34,548 nt of DNA from Opitutus sp. GAS368 (GTDB lineage: Bacteria > Verrucomicrobiota > Verrucomicrobiia > Opitutales > Opitutaceae), in the NCBI GenBank assembly GCA_945874455.1, contig CAMCHO010000029.1, forward strand, positions 1-34,548, given 5' to 3'. Position numbers and translations under genes: made by a program. The stretch's first letter is position 1; each line of letters opens with the position of its first letter. Shown in pieces: positions 1 through 7,975 of this stretch. The notes beneath the pieces were generated by a model. The model ran no database searches and was not told the DNA's origin. It saw only the letters and a program-made list of their open reading frames with translations.

Positions 1-523
1 CCGGCGAATCTTCGATCCGGACGTCAATGACCCGCGATCCCATCGCGAGTCGGAGCAGACTCTTCCCCGCATCGACCGGCTGCACAGAGCGCACGATGCC
101 CTCAACCGTGACGCGCTGGTAGTGATAGCGCCCAAAATAGAGGTCGTCGAATTGGGCCCGAATGCCCGGCGGCAACTCCCGGCGACCCAGCAGGCGAAAC
201 GTCGAATCGTCGAGCCCCGGGAGATAGAGACCAAGACGGGTTTTGCTCGTCAGTTCGATCTCGTCGCCGACGGCCGGAGGCGGCGTCCGTGCCGGCAGGC
301 GAAAGAACGTGGTGGAAGTATCATCCTGCAGGAAGACAGCCGAAGGACTTTCGACAAACACGACGACCCCGCGCAGTCGCGCCGCGATGCCGCTCGCCGC
401 CTCCGCGGGCGTGAGCGCGCGGACCTCGATGGCTGTGGTGAGGACGCGGTCCTGGGCGTGCAGCGCGCCGGGGAGCGCGAGGAGGACGAACAGCGCGCAG
501 ACGTGGAAGCGGGACGGAAACAT
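1..523 (-). CDS. Exported protein, N-terminal part (runs off window)
   Basis: An open minus-strand frame starts with ATG at 523 and continues without a stop to the window edge, giving 174 residues. It begins with a clear signal peptide: a basic start, a hydrophobic core, and an AxA-type site near residues 21-24 (LHAQ). The mature part carries a short pattern, VRALTPAEAASGIAARLRGVV followed by FLQDD, which I associate with N-terminal sensory or OB-like segments found ahead of histidine kinases and other exported proteins in Opitutaceae. That link is from memory of the family pattern and not certain. The downstream domain is outside the window, so the function stays open. It lies downstream of the DUF1501 gene on the same strand, separated by a palindrome that may end the upstream transcript. 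Confidence 0.7.
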   Translation of the reverse strand, partial: MFPSRFHVCALFVLLALPGALHAQDRVLTTAIEVRALTPAEAASGIAARLRGVVVFVESPSAVFLQDDTSTTFFRLPARTPPPAVGDEIELTSKTRLGLYLPGLDDSTFRLLGRRELPPGIRAQFDDLYFGRYHYQRVTVEGIVRSVQPVDAGKSLLRLAMGSRVIDVRIEDSP

Positions 524-552
524 CGGGAAGAGAGCAGCGTTCGAAGCAGGCC

Positions 553-608
553 GGACTTCAGTCCGCCTTGCGAGGCCGTTACGGGGTCCGAAAGGCGGAC
601 TGAAGCCC
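553..608. repeat. Inverted repeat between DUF1501 gene and next gene
   Basis: Arms of 17 bases at 553-569 and 592-608 are reverse complements with one mismatch; the shared core is CTTCAGTCCGCCTT. The loop is 22 bases. There is no T-run after either arm, so it looks more like a REP-type palindrome than a standard intrinsic terminator. It directly follows the stop codon of the DUF1501 gene. A half copy with similar sequence follows the stop of the TonB receptor gene at about 28722-28744. Confidence 0.7.
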
Positions 609-616
609 TCCCTCCT

Positions 617-1924
617 CTACCCGAACAACGCCGCAATGGGTTTCCCGCCGTCGGTGATCGGCACGGGGCGCGAGGCGTTGACGAGGTCCTTCGCGGGATT
701 GATGCCGAGGGCGGCGTAGACCGTGGCGTGGAAATCAGGCACGGAGACCGAGTGCTCAACCGGTTTTCCGGCCAGTGCGTCGGTCACGCCGTAAGCCCCG
801 CGATGGCGCAGTCCGCCGCCGGCGAGTACGAGACTGAACGCCGACGATTGGTGTCCGCGACCGCCACCACTGTCGAATTGCCCCGGGCGACCAAACTCCG
901 TGCCCATCACAATGAGCGTTTTGTCGAGCAGCCGTTTTTCCTGAAGATCAGAAATCAACGCGGAGAGCGCGTTGTCGAGCTCGCGAATGAGGATGTGCTG
1001 GTTGAGCTGGCCAGCGTTGTGGGTGTCCCAGCCGGCGCCGTTGATGAAATTCAGATTGTGCGAGACCTCGATGAAGCGGACGCCGGCCTGCACCAACCGA
1101 CGCGCGAGGAGGCAGCGCTGGCCGAACTCGCCGCCGTAGCGTTGGCGGACCGACGCGGTCTCCTCGCCGAGTTTGAAGTGACGCATGAATCCAGGGCCAG
1201 CGAGGCGGAGGGCTTCGCGTTGCACTTCGGCGTAATCGGTCAACACCGCGTCGTCAGCCGCGCGTTGTTGCAAGGGCGCGAGGAGGCGTTGCCGGCCGGC
1301 CACGCGCGCCGGATCGATGCCCTCGGGCGGCATGAACCCAGCGGGGCCGGACTCGGTGTCGACGAGGTAAATGTAGCCATGTTTCGCTCCCAAGAATCCG
1401 GGGCCGCGACTCACGCTCGGGTAGCCAATAAGCAGATACGGGGGCAACTCGCTGCTCACGGCGCCGCGTTCGTGCGCGATGATCGAGCCCATCGACGGAT
1501 AAATCGTGCTCCCGCTCACGGGCCGGCCGGTGTGGACGTAGTTGGTCGCGAGGGCGTGCTCGATCCCGAGCGTGTGGTTCACGGTGCGCACGGCGGTCAC
1601 GTGCTCGGCAAGACGGGCGGTTTGCGCCAAATGCTCGGTGTAGCGCACGCCCGGCACAGCGGTGTCGATCAGGTCGTAATCCGTGCCCGGGAGCGACGGC
1701 GCGGACTTGGAGTTGCCGCGTTTTTTCGGATCGAAGGTATCGATCTGCGACATACCGCCCCCGAGCCAAATAAAAATGCAGTGCTCCGCTTTTCCGCGCG
1801 GCGCGGAGACGACGGTGCTCGGAGAAGCCGCGGCGGGAGACGAGGAGGCTCCGAACGCTCGGGGGAGCGTGGTGGCGGCGGTGGCGAGGGCGGCGGACTG
1901 GGCGAGGAAGGTACGACGATTCAT
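617..1924 (-). CDS. DUF1501 domain-containing protein, Tat-exported
   Basis: The 435-residue product matches the DUF1501 family, whose fold is related to alkaline phosphatase/sulfatase enzymes; the substrate is unknown. The start at 1924 gives [10 protein letters not shown], a twin-arginine signal (RRTFL) with a hydrophobic stretch and an AFGA cleavage region near residues 23-26. An upstream in-frame ATG at 1969 would only add residues ahead of this signal. Family landmarks are [15 protein letters not shown] at about 53-67, [13 protein letters not shown] in the middle, and TEFGRPGQ plus [17 protein letters not shown] near the C-terminus. The gene follows the DUF1549/DUF1553 cytochrome gene by 120 bases on the same strand. 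This pairing is typical of Planctomycetota and Verrucomicrobiota, where the two are thought to act together outside the cytoplasmic membrane. Export fits both partners. Confidence 0.93.
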   Translation of the reverse strand: MNRRTFLAQSAALATAATTLPRAFGASSSPAAASPSTVVSAPRGKAEHCIFIWLGGGMSQIDTFDPKKRGNSKSAPSLPGTDYDLIDTAVPGVRYTEHLAQTARLAEHVTAVRTVNHTLGIEHALATNYVHTGRPVSGSTIYPSMGSIIAHERGAVSSELPPYLLIGYPSVSRGPGFLGAKHGYIYLVDTESGPAGFMPPEGIDPARVAGRQRLLAPLQQRAADDAVLTDYAEVQREALRLAGPGFMRHFKLGEETASVRQRYGGEFGQRCLLARRLVQAGVRFIEVSHNLNFINGAGWDTHNAGQLNQHILIRELDNALSALISDLQEKRLLDKTLIVMGTEFGRPGQFDSGGGRGHQSSAFSLVLAGGGLRHRGAYGVTDALAGKPVEHSVSVPDFHATVYAALGINPAKDLVNASRPVPITDGGKPIAALFG

Positions 1925-1954
1925 GGGGTGAGGGCGAAAACAGCCGGAGTTTTT

Positions 1955-2038
1955 AACCACGGGTAACACGGATAAACACGGATAAAACTAAGGCACCGGA
2001 GATTCGGATTCGCGTAGCTTCGCGTGATCCGTGGTCAA
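1955..2038. repeat. Dispersed palindromic element (ACACGGAT type)
   Basis: The gap between the two DUF genes holds repeats of ACACGGATAA on one side and the complementary GATCCGTGGTCAA on the other, with outer ends TTAACCACGG and CCGTGGTCAA forming an inverted repeat. The same kind of element, with inverted halves, lies at 11061-11132. It codes for nothing sensible. Similar ATCCGTG-rich elements are common between genes in Verrucomicrobiota and Planctomycetota, as I recall. Confidence 0.6.
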
Positions 2039-2044
2039 GTGTTC

Positions 2045-5017
2045 TCATAGAATATGCGTCCACTCGGGCGCGTTAACGAGGGCCCACGTGACGTCTTCGA
2101 GTCGGCGACGCCAGTCCGGCTCGAGGCGGGACGTCGCCGGATCGCCGCGGCGGGCATCCGCTTCCTCTGCGAGACGCCACGAATTGGCTTCGCTCTTCAT
2201 ATGGTTGGACCACGCGACATATTTCGGGCGGACGCGGGGCGGCGTGGGCGCCGCGCCGGATGAGGCGGCGAACGCAGGAGCGACGCGTTTGTCGTAACCG
2301 GGACGGAGGAGGTCCGTGTAGATCTTGCGCTCCATCGCGGTGGGAGTCCGCGTGAACATGCGGAGGAACAGACGCTCCACGAGTGCGTCGAGCGATTGGC
2401 TTTCGAGCGCGAGACGCGTGAGGCCGTGATCGTCGCTGAGGCGCGTGAGCCACGTGGTCATCGTGCCGTTGGAGAGGAGCGCGGGCTGGAGGACGTTGGC
2501 GGCGACCTCGCGCACGCCGCTGCTCGCGTCGGGGCGGGCACCGCGCCACCCGAAGACCTCCAGCACCTCGGCGACCGCTTGGATGCGCGGTAACATAAGG
2601 CTTGGGCGGTCGCGCTCGTTCGACGTCGAGGCGAGCATCCATGCGCGGCTCGCACGTCCGAGGTCGAGCGCGTTTTCGATCGTGCGCACACTGTCGATAT
2701 CGAGGTTCACGGGCTCGACGGCGAACGGTTTTCCGGTCGCGACAAAAAGCGAATCGACGAATTGCTCGGCCGCGATGCGCCGCGGCGCGGGTGCGGTGAA
2801 CAGCGGGCCGGTCGCGGCGAGCGAGCGATCGGTCGAGCGCTGGTAGGCGTGGGAGTTCAGGATGACGCGGGCGAGGGCTTTGGAATCGTAGCCGGAGCGG
2901 ACCAACTCGCGCGCGAGCCAGCGGAGCAACTCGGGGTGCGACGGCTGGCTCTTTTCCCAATCGCCCACGGTCTCGACGAGGCCTCGATCCATGAAGCGTT
3001 GCCAGATGCGGTTGGCCATGACTTGGGCGAATCGCTCGTTCTGCGGTGCGGTCACGAGCGCAGCGAGGCGGTCGCGCGGATCGCCGGGGCGTTCGGCGAG
3101 CGGGGCGGCACCACCCTCGTCGCAGAATTCCGCGAACGACCACGCGGGCGCCACCGCCGTGCCGGCCGGCAGCGTGGACTCGATGAGCGGTTCGCGTCCG
3201 CCGAGCCGGAGGTGATCCATGGCGACCGTGCTCGTGACCGGCAGCTTGATGGCTTTCGCGCCGAGCATCGCGGCGAGCTGCATGAGGTCTTGCTGCTTCG
3301 ACGCGTGCGTCGGTGCGTCGTGACAACGCGCACACTTCATTTCCACTCCGAGAAACGCCGAGCTGACAATGATGCCCTTGGCGGCCATCGGGACGTCATT
3401 TTGCGAGGCGACGCTGAACCCGGCGGGTCCGCCGAAGCGCTCGCTGCCCTCTTGGCGGATGAGTTCGGTGACGAAGAGATCGAGCGGCTTGTTGTCGAGG
3501 AGCGATTCATAGATCCACCAGCGAAACGGGCCCGTGTTGTTGAGCGTGGGATTGATGAGATTCGGATTCTCCGCGAGCACATCGAGCCAATAGGGCATCC
3601 ACTGGTCGGCCCAGCGCGGATCAGCGAGGAGCCGGTCGATCGTGGCGGTGCGGCGCGAAATGGCCGGCAGCGCGCGGAAGGCCGCGATCTCGGACTCGCT
3701 CGGCACGACGCCCGCGGTATCGAGGGTGACGCGACGGAGAAACGTGAGGTCGTCGGTGAGCGGCGTGAGCGCGAAACTCGTGACCGGAAAAGCGGGCCAC
3801 GCCGCGCCTTCCTTAATCCACGTCTTGAGAACGTCGATTTCCTTCGTCGGCAACGGATCGCCCTTCGCGGGCATCACTTCCTCGGAGTCCGTGCTGGTGA
3901 TGCGCTGGATGATCGGGCTCGTCTCCGGGTGGCCGGCGATGAGCGCCGGACCATCGACCTTACCTCCCTTGAGCGCGGCCGCGAGGGAGTCGAGGCGCAG
4001 ACCGCCTTTGACCTTCGCACCTTGGTGGCAGCTGAAGCAGCGCGTCTCGAGAATGGGCTTCACGTCGCGATAGAAATCGACGCTGCCTTTTTTCAACGGC
4101 GCGTATTCCGCCGCGACGGTGGCGATGCGGTCGGCGATGAAATGGTCGATGACGTTCGTCGCCGGGAAGCCGGCGCGGAGCGACGGCACCGCGACCTCGG
4201 GCGTGGACGCGAGCCACGCGTTGGCCGCCGCGCGACGCGACGCCCAATACGCAGAAGACTCAGCGCGCTTCGCGGCGCGGGCCGCGGTGTTGACGGTGGC
4301 GAGGTGCGCGCGGCGCTCCGCCTCGTAGGCGGCCCAGCCCGCATCGGTGTAGGGGACGGTGCGCTCGCTAGGCGAGAGCAGCCACCACGCCGTGCTGCCG
4401 GCCGGCGAAAACGCGACGATGGTTTCGCCCAGTTCGGGGCGGAAGGGTTTTTTCCCCTTGGGCTCGATGCCGCCGATCACGGTTTCAAGAACGACGGTGA
4501 CGGGCGCTCCGGTGAATTCGAACGCGCCCCACTCCTCCCGATTGCCGGGCGTGGCGAAGCGGAATTCGGGGCCGAGGTTAAGATAGGTTTCCTGCGGCTC
4601 GACGGGGAGCTCGCCAGCGTTGCCGACGGCGAAGGCGGCGGGCTGGGCAAAGGGTGTTTCGAGGATTTTCTTCCCGTCGATCAACAGCCGCGCCGTGCCG
4701 CGCGAGCGTAGGAGCAGCCGATGTTTCCCTGCGGGCAAGCGCACCTCCGCCGTCGCGCGGAAGAGGGTGGGAAACGCCCGATCAGCCCGCACGCCGGTCG
4801 CTACATATTTTTGCGGCAACTCGAAAAATCCGAACACCTCGTCGGTAAACGTCTCCGCGATCTTCGTTTCTCCGGGCCAAGGGGCCGTGGCGATTGGGCC
4901 GGCAGTAGGTTCGCGAAGCTCCACGTGCACGCCTGCCGGTGCGCCAAAAGCTGACACGCCAAGCGTCAGCGCGAAGGCCACACAGAGTAAAAGGCTAGTA
5001 ACACGAGGGGACGACAT
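2045..5017 (-). CDS. Exported PSCyt1-DUF1549-DUF1553 cytochrome c protein
   Basis: A 990-residue secreted protein with a signal peptide (residues 1-26, ending SAFGA). Residues about 45-185 look like a PA14-type beta-sandwich (LLLRSRGTARLLIDGKKILE), which often binds carbohydrate. A planctomycete-type cytochrome c domain follows, with heme motif CFSCH at 327-331 and a candidate axial Met in VMPAKGDPL at about 382. DUF1549 comes next, with a second CxxCH (CARCH, 562-566), which is usual in this family. DUF1553 closes the protein (NRIWQRFMDRGLVETVGDWE). Such proteins are typical of Planctomycetota and Verrucomicrobiota; a redox role in polysaccharide breakdown has been proposed but not settled. 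It is the first gene of a probable two-gene unit with DUF1501 downstream. The start at 5017 is the only one giving a clean signal peptide. Confidence 0.93.
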   Translation of the reverse strand: MSSPRVTSLLLCVAFALTLGVSAFGAPAGVHVELREPTAGPIATAPWPGETKIAETFTDEVFGFFELPQKYVATGVRADRAFPTLFRATAEVRLPAGKHRLLLRSRGTARLLIDGKKILETPFAQPAAFAVGNAGELPVEPQETYLNLGPEFRFATPGNREEWGAFEFTGAPVTVVLETVIGGIEPKGKKPFRPELGETIVAFSPAGSTAWWLLSPSERTVPYTDAGWAAYEAERRAHLATVNTAARAAKRAESSAYWASRRAAANAWLASTPEVAVPSLRAGFPATNVIDHFIADRIATVAAEYAPLKKGSVDFYRDVKPILETRCFSCHQGAKVKGGLRLDSLAAALKGGKVDGPALIAGHPETSPIIQRITSTDSEEVMPAKGDPLPTKEIDVLKTWIKEGAAWPAFPVTSFALTPLTDDLTFLRRVTLDTAGVVPSESEIAAFRALPAISRRTATIDRLLADPRWADQWMPYWLDVLAENPNLINPTLNNTGPFRWWIYESLLDNKPLDLFVTELIRQEGSERFGGPAGFSVASQNDVPMAAKGIIVSSAFLGVEMKCARCHDAPTHASKQQDLMQLAAMLGAKAIKLPVTSTVAMDHLRLGGREPLIESTLPAGTAVAPAWSFAEFCDEGGAAPLAERPGDPRDRLAALVTAPQNERFAQVMANRIWQRFMDRGLVETVGDWEKSQPSHPELLRWLARELVRSGYDSKALARVILNSHAYQRSTDRSLAATGPLFTAPAPRRIAAEQFVDSLFVATGKPFAVEPVNLDIDSVRTIENALDLGRASRAWMLASTSNERDRPSLMLPRIQAVAEVLEVFGWRGARPDASSGVREVAANVLQPALLSNGTMTTWLTRLSDDHGLTRLALESQSLDALVERLFLRMFTRTPTAMERKIYTDLLRPGYDKRVAPAFAASSGAAPTPPRVRPKYVAWSNHMKSEANSWRLAEEADARRGDPATSRLEPDWRRRLEDVTWALVNAPEWTHIL

Positions 5018-5139
5018 GAGCAGGGTTGTGCCGATGAGAATGTGGAACGCGCGCGTTTACACGCTCAACGGCATCCCACTTTCGTGCAGCGATACCCGCT
5101 ATCCTGAATAAATCGCACCCGAATAATCAAGGAATGAGT

Positions 5140-5206
5140 CACCGAGGACACCGCGCCGCCGCAAAGAGCACAGGCAGACAAGGTGTTTGGCGCCGCGTCC
5201 TCCGTG
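5140..5206. repeat. Inverted repeat in the 5018-5337 divergent gap
   Basis: Arms CACCGAGGAC (5140-5149) and GTCCTCCGTG (5197-5206) pair with one mismatch; the flanks add GC pairs. It resembles the other palindromic mini-elements of the window in size and position. The rest of the 320-base gap between the divergent cytochrome and NHL genes should hold both promoters, but I see no convincing -35/-10 pair. Confidence 0.45.
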
Positions 5207-5337
5207 GCGGAGCTCCCGAGATTTGGGTGGCAAAAAAGTCTGCTCGCACGCGCGCTCGATGGAGGCGTCGCACCGTTTTCCCCTGACGTCGCCCTCGCTC
5301 TTCGATTCGCTGCGACCGTCCGACTTCCCTCCCCATC

Positions 5338-6387
5338 ATGAAATCCTCTCCTACCCTGCGGTTGCTCTCCGCTCTCCTGTTCGCGCCGGCCTTGCACGCC
5401 GAAAAAATCGTCCTCGTCGCCGGCGGCACCGAAGATCGCATCGGTCTTCCCGCCTTGCAGACAAAATTAAAAGAGCCGTTCGGTGTGGATTTCGACCGGG
5501 CGGGAAATCTCTTCATCGTCGAAATGGCCGCGGGTAACCGCCTGCTGCGCGTCGACGCGCAGGGCACGCTCACCCATGTCGCCGGCCTGCCCACCGCCGG
5601 CGACACCGGCGACGGCGGCGCAGCGCTCTCCGCGCAGTTCAACGGCCCACACAACCTCGCCGTTCTGCCCAACGGTAACGTCCTCATCTCCGATACGTGG
5701 AACGGCCGCGTGCGCCAGGTTGACGTCACCTCCGCTCGCGTTTCGACGCTGCCCGGCTACGGTGTGCCCGCGAAGCAAGGGAAGGCCAGCGGCCCCTATT
5801 GCATCGCCCTCGATTTCACCGGCACGCAGCTCTTCATCGCCGATTTGCGCCGTGTGCAGGCGCTCGATCTCAAAACGGGGAAACTCCGCCTTATCGCCGG
5901 AAATGGTGAAAAAGGCGTCCCCGTCGACGGCGCCCGCGCCACCGACGCGCCGCTCGTCGACCCGCGCGCCGCGGCCGCAGATCGGCGCGGCAATGTCTAC
6001 ATCCTCGAGCGCAACGGCCACGCCCTGCGTGTGGTCACGCCCGATGGAAAAATCCGCACCGTCGTCAATGCCTCGGGAGCAAAAGGCGCAACCGGCGACG
6101 GCGGCGACGCCTTGCTCGCCACAATGAGCGGCCCGAAACACCTCTGCATCGACCTCGACGACAACGTCCTCATTGCCGACGCCGAAAACCATCTCATCCG
6201 CAAATACGTGCCCGCCACGGGGAAAATTCTCCGCGTCGCCGGCACCGGGAAAAAAGGCACCGCCGGCGTCGGTGGCCCGCCCGAGCAATGCGAACTTGCC
6301 CGACCCCACGGGGTGACCGTGCGCGCCGACGGCACGCTGTTCATCACCGACAGTTACAATGATCGGATACTGAAGATCGTGCGGTGA
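5338..6387 (+). CDS. Secreted NHL-repeat beta-propeller protein
   Basis: The 349-residue product starts with a signal peptide (MKSSPTLRLLSALLFAPALHA, cleavage about residue 21). It then shows repeated NHL-type blades: GVDFDRAGNLFIVE, NLAVLPNGNVLISDTWNGRVRQVD, AAADRRGNVYILERNGHALRVV, HLCIDLDDNVLIADAENHLIRKY and GVTVRADGTLFITDSYNDRILKI. The blades are linked by glycine-rich TGDGGDAL-type loops. This pattern is a six-bladed propeller of the kind used for protein or ligand binding, or occasionally for lyase or lactonase activity. No catalytic residues can be assigned. It is transcribed away from the DUF1553/DUF1501 pair; NHL proteins often sit near such clusters in Verrucomicrobiota, so a shared extracytoplasmic role is possible but inferred. 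Confidence 0.9.
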   Translation: MKSSPTLRLLSALLFAPALHAEKIVLVAGGTEDRIGLPALQTKLKEPFGVDFDRAGNLFIVEMAAGNRLLRVDAQGTLTHVAGLPTAGDTGDGGAALSAQFNGPHNLAVLPNGNVLISDTWNGRVRQVDVTSARVSTLPGYGVPAKQGKASGPYCIALDFTGTQLFIADLRRVQALDLKTGKLRLIAGNGEKGVPVDGARATDAPLVDPRAAAADRRGNVYILERNGHALRVVTPDGKIRTVVNASGAKGATGDGGDALLATMSGPKHLCIDLDDNVLIADAENHLIRKYVPATGKILRVAGTGKKGTAGVGGPPEQCELARPHGVTVRADGTLFITDSYNDRILKIVR

Positions 6388-6400
6388 GCTGATTCAATGC

Positions 6401-6720
6401 TCCGTCGTGGCATGGGCTTTCCAGCCCATGGCTCGGGGATCATTTTCGAGCGTCCCTTCCTCCCGGCAAAACCCTCACGGGCCGGAAAGCCCGTGCCACT
6501 TCGATCCTCCGTCGTGGCATGGGCTTTCCAGCCCATGGCTCGGGGATCATTTTCGAGCGTCCCTTCCTCCCAGCAAAACCCTCACGGGCTGGAAAGCCCG
6601 TGCCACTTCAATCCTCCGTCGTGGCATGGGCTTTCCAGCCCATGGCTCGGGGATCATTTTCGGCGTCCCTTCCTCCCGGCAAAACCCTCACGGGCTGGAA
6701 AGCCCGTGCCACTTCGATCC
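6401..6720. repeat. REP/BIME array, three 107-base units
   Basis: Three near-identical units start at 6401, 6508 and 6615 (107, 107 and 106 bases). Each holds two hairpins in opposite orientation. Hairpin A is CATGGGCTTTCCAGCCCATG, at 6411-6430, 6518-6537 and 6625-6644. Hairpin B is CACGGGCTGGAAAGCCCGTG, at 6476-6495 (one base different), 6583-6602 and 6689-6708. Both are bordered by GTGG, or CCAC on the other strand, in the place where REP guide tetranucleotides sit. Two inverted REPs per unit is the layout of a bacterial interspersed mosaic element. The array lies at the 3' end of the RAYT gene. Confidence 0.93.
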
Positions 6721-7406
6721 TCCAAGTCAGCGACGAGGCGCGCTTCCTCGCTCGCCCACACCCACGGCCAGTCGCGCAAACCCGCTTTCGTCGGATTCTC
6801 CCACACGTACCGCACCGCATGGGCGAAATCCGCCGCGTCCCGGATCACGTGGTCGTAGGGCTCGGCCTTCCAGAACGCCCCCGACCGCCCCAGCAGCCGG
6901 TTTGCCGCCCGCGCGGAATACCCCTTCCACGATTGAATGACGTCCGGGAGCGTCTGCGGTGCGAGCGGGCGCACCACTGCATGGACGTGGTTGGGCATCA
7001 CGCACCACGCCGCGAGCAGGTGACGCTCGCCGTCGAAATACCGCAGCGCATCGGCCATAAGCGATGCGATCTCCGGCTGGCGCAACCAACACGTACCGTG
7101 ACCCGCGTCGAGCTGACACTCGATCTTCTCGGCGAAGAGTGCGCGGAGGCGTTCTTCGTGCGCTGGAGTCAGTGTGCCCTTAGCCGACTGCTCTGCCACG
7201 AGAGCGGCCCGCTCCTCGCGCCACGCCATGACGACGGCTTGAGGTAAAGAATCGGCGAGCCGGAAAACAACCGCATAGGTCGCGCCGTCGAGCGTCCAGT
7301 GCGGAAGATTGGCTCCCTGCCGAATCTGCACGTCATGTGAAAGCAGCGATTTTTCCACCGCAGAAAAATGACCTGCGCGAGGAATCCCGTGAAGGAAAAA
7401 CGCCAC
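6654..7406 (-). CDS. REP-associated tyrosine transposase (RAYT)
   Basis: A Y1-type HUH nuclease of the RAYT (TnpA-REP) family, single-strand enzymes that cut and join REP hairpins. Landmarks in order are NLPHWTLDGATYAVVFRLADSLP near the N-terminus, MPNHVHAVVR with the metal-binding HVH pair, WKGYSA with a candidate nucleophilic tyrosine about 20 residues later, FWKAEPYDHVIRD, and RYVWENPTKAGL. The frame is open up to 7523, but there it reads through REP DNA, so the start must lie nearer the gene. GTG codons at 7406, 7358 and 7328 are candidates; 7406 is the longest one outside the repeats. The last 20 or so residues (SGTGFPAREGFAGRKGRRK) are encoded by the flanking REP unit. REP arrays on both sides match how RAYTs occur: single copy, domesticated, with REPs as substrate. 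Confidence 0.88.
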   Translation of the reverse strand: MAFFLHGIPRAGHFSAVEKSLLSHDVQIRQGANLPHWTLDGATYAVVFRLADSLPQAVVMAWREERAALVAEQSAKGTLTPAHEERLRALFAEKIECQLDAGHGTCWLRQPEIASLMADALRYFDGERHLLAAWCVMPNHVHAVVRPLAPQTLPDVIQSWKGYSARAANRLLGRSGAFWKAEPYDHVIRDAADFAHAVRYVWENPTKAGLRDWPWVWASEEARLVADLEDRSGTGFPAREGFAGRKGRRK

Positions 7407-7418
7407 ACCGTGGCTTTT

Positions 7419-7662
7419 TCCGTCGTGGCATGGGCTTTCCAGCCCATGAGCCCAGTTTCCGTCCTCCGTCGTGGCATGGGCTTTCCAGCCCATGAGTCCG
7501 GTTTCCATCTTCCGTCGTGGCATGGGCTTTCCAGCCCATGAGTCCGGTCTCCATCCTCCGTCGTGGCATGGGCTTTCCAGCCCATGGCTCGGGGATCATT
7601 TTCGAGCCTTCCTCCCCCCAGCAAAGCCATCACGGGCCGAAAAAACCGCGCCACTTCAATCC
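7419..7662. repeat. REP array upstream of RAYT, 46-base spacing
   Basis: Four hairpin cores CATGGGCTTTCCAGCCCATG occur at 7429-7448, 7475-7494, 7521-7540 and 7567-7586, spaced exactly 46 bases. The first three units carry only hairpin A plus a short linker (GAGTCCGGTTTCCAT or close variants). The fourth continues like the 107-base unit of the downstream array, but its hairpin B is decayed (CACGGGCCGAAAAAACCG). So one flank has the double-hairpin layout and the other mainly the single-hairpin layout. Confidence 0.92.
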
Positions 7663-7975
7663 CATGATCGAGCCGCAGGTAAAGCGGCAGGTAGTCGGCC
7701 TCGCGCAGCAGCACGGGCAGGATAAAATAACCGGGGTCGTCTCGGCGAGAAAGGTTGCGCCCGCGCGAGGCCGGGTGGGTCAAGCTACGAGGCGGTCAGC
7801 GCGCCGCCCGGAAGCGATCAATGCTGGGCCCCGTTTCCGCCCTGCTCCACGTTCGGAGTTCCGCCTTTCGCGGTTCCGACCCTGCTCGTAACCGCCCGTG
7901 ACGGACTTAAGGGCGGAACTTCGAACCCAAAATCATCTTCGCGATCCGGCCCGAAATTATGCCCACCCTGCCGCC
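7663..7975. other. Gap without a clear gene
   Basis: Between the REP array and the phosphoesterase gene I see no gene with a start and normal length. A short minus-strand stretch at about 7660-7783 could encode RRDDPGYFILPVLLREAD and a little more before it runs into the repeats. It may be the remains of a gene cut by REP spread, but I cannot name a family. The rest, about 7790-7970, shows no repeat or terminator. Confidence 0.35.

Noticed and set aside
122-1966. 614-residue plus-strand open frame opposite the DUF1501 gene
   Set aside because: It is an antisense shadow in GC-rich DNA: Arg/Glu/Gly-rich, with no domain, and fully overlapping a well-supported gene.
2762-4711. 649-residue plus-strand open frame opposite the cytochrome gene
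   Set aside because: Antisense shadow of the PSCyt1/DUF1549/DUF1553 gene; composition is Arg-rich with no family motif.
6407-7247. Plus-strand open frames across the REP units
   Set aside because: They translate the palindromes (for example MAWAFQPMARGS repeated) and antisense RAYT sequence, not a protein.
7419-7662. CRISPR-like array with 46-base period
   Set aside because: The whole unit repeats, including the linkers; there are no unique spacers and no cas genes, and the core is a perfect hairpin. It is a REP array.
7660-7783. Minus-strand start of a 204-residue open frame
   Set aside because: Most of its length reads through the REP array and antisense RAYT; only a short N-terminal part could be old coding sequence, noted under the gap.
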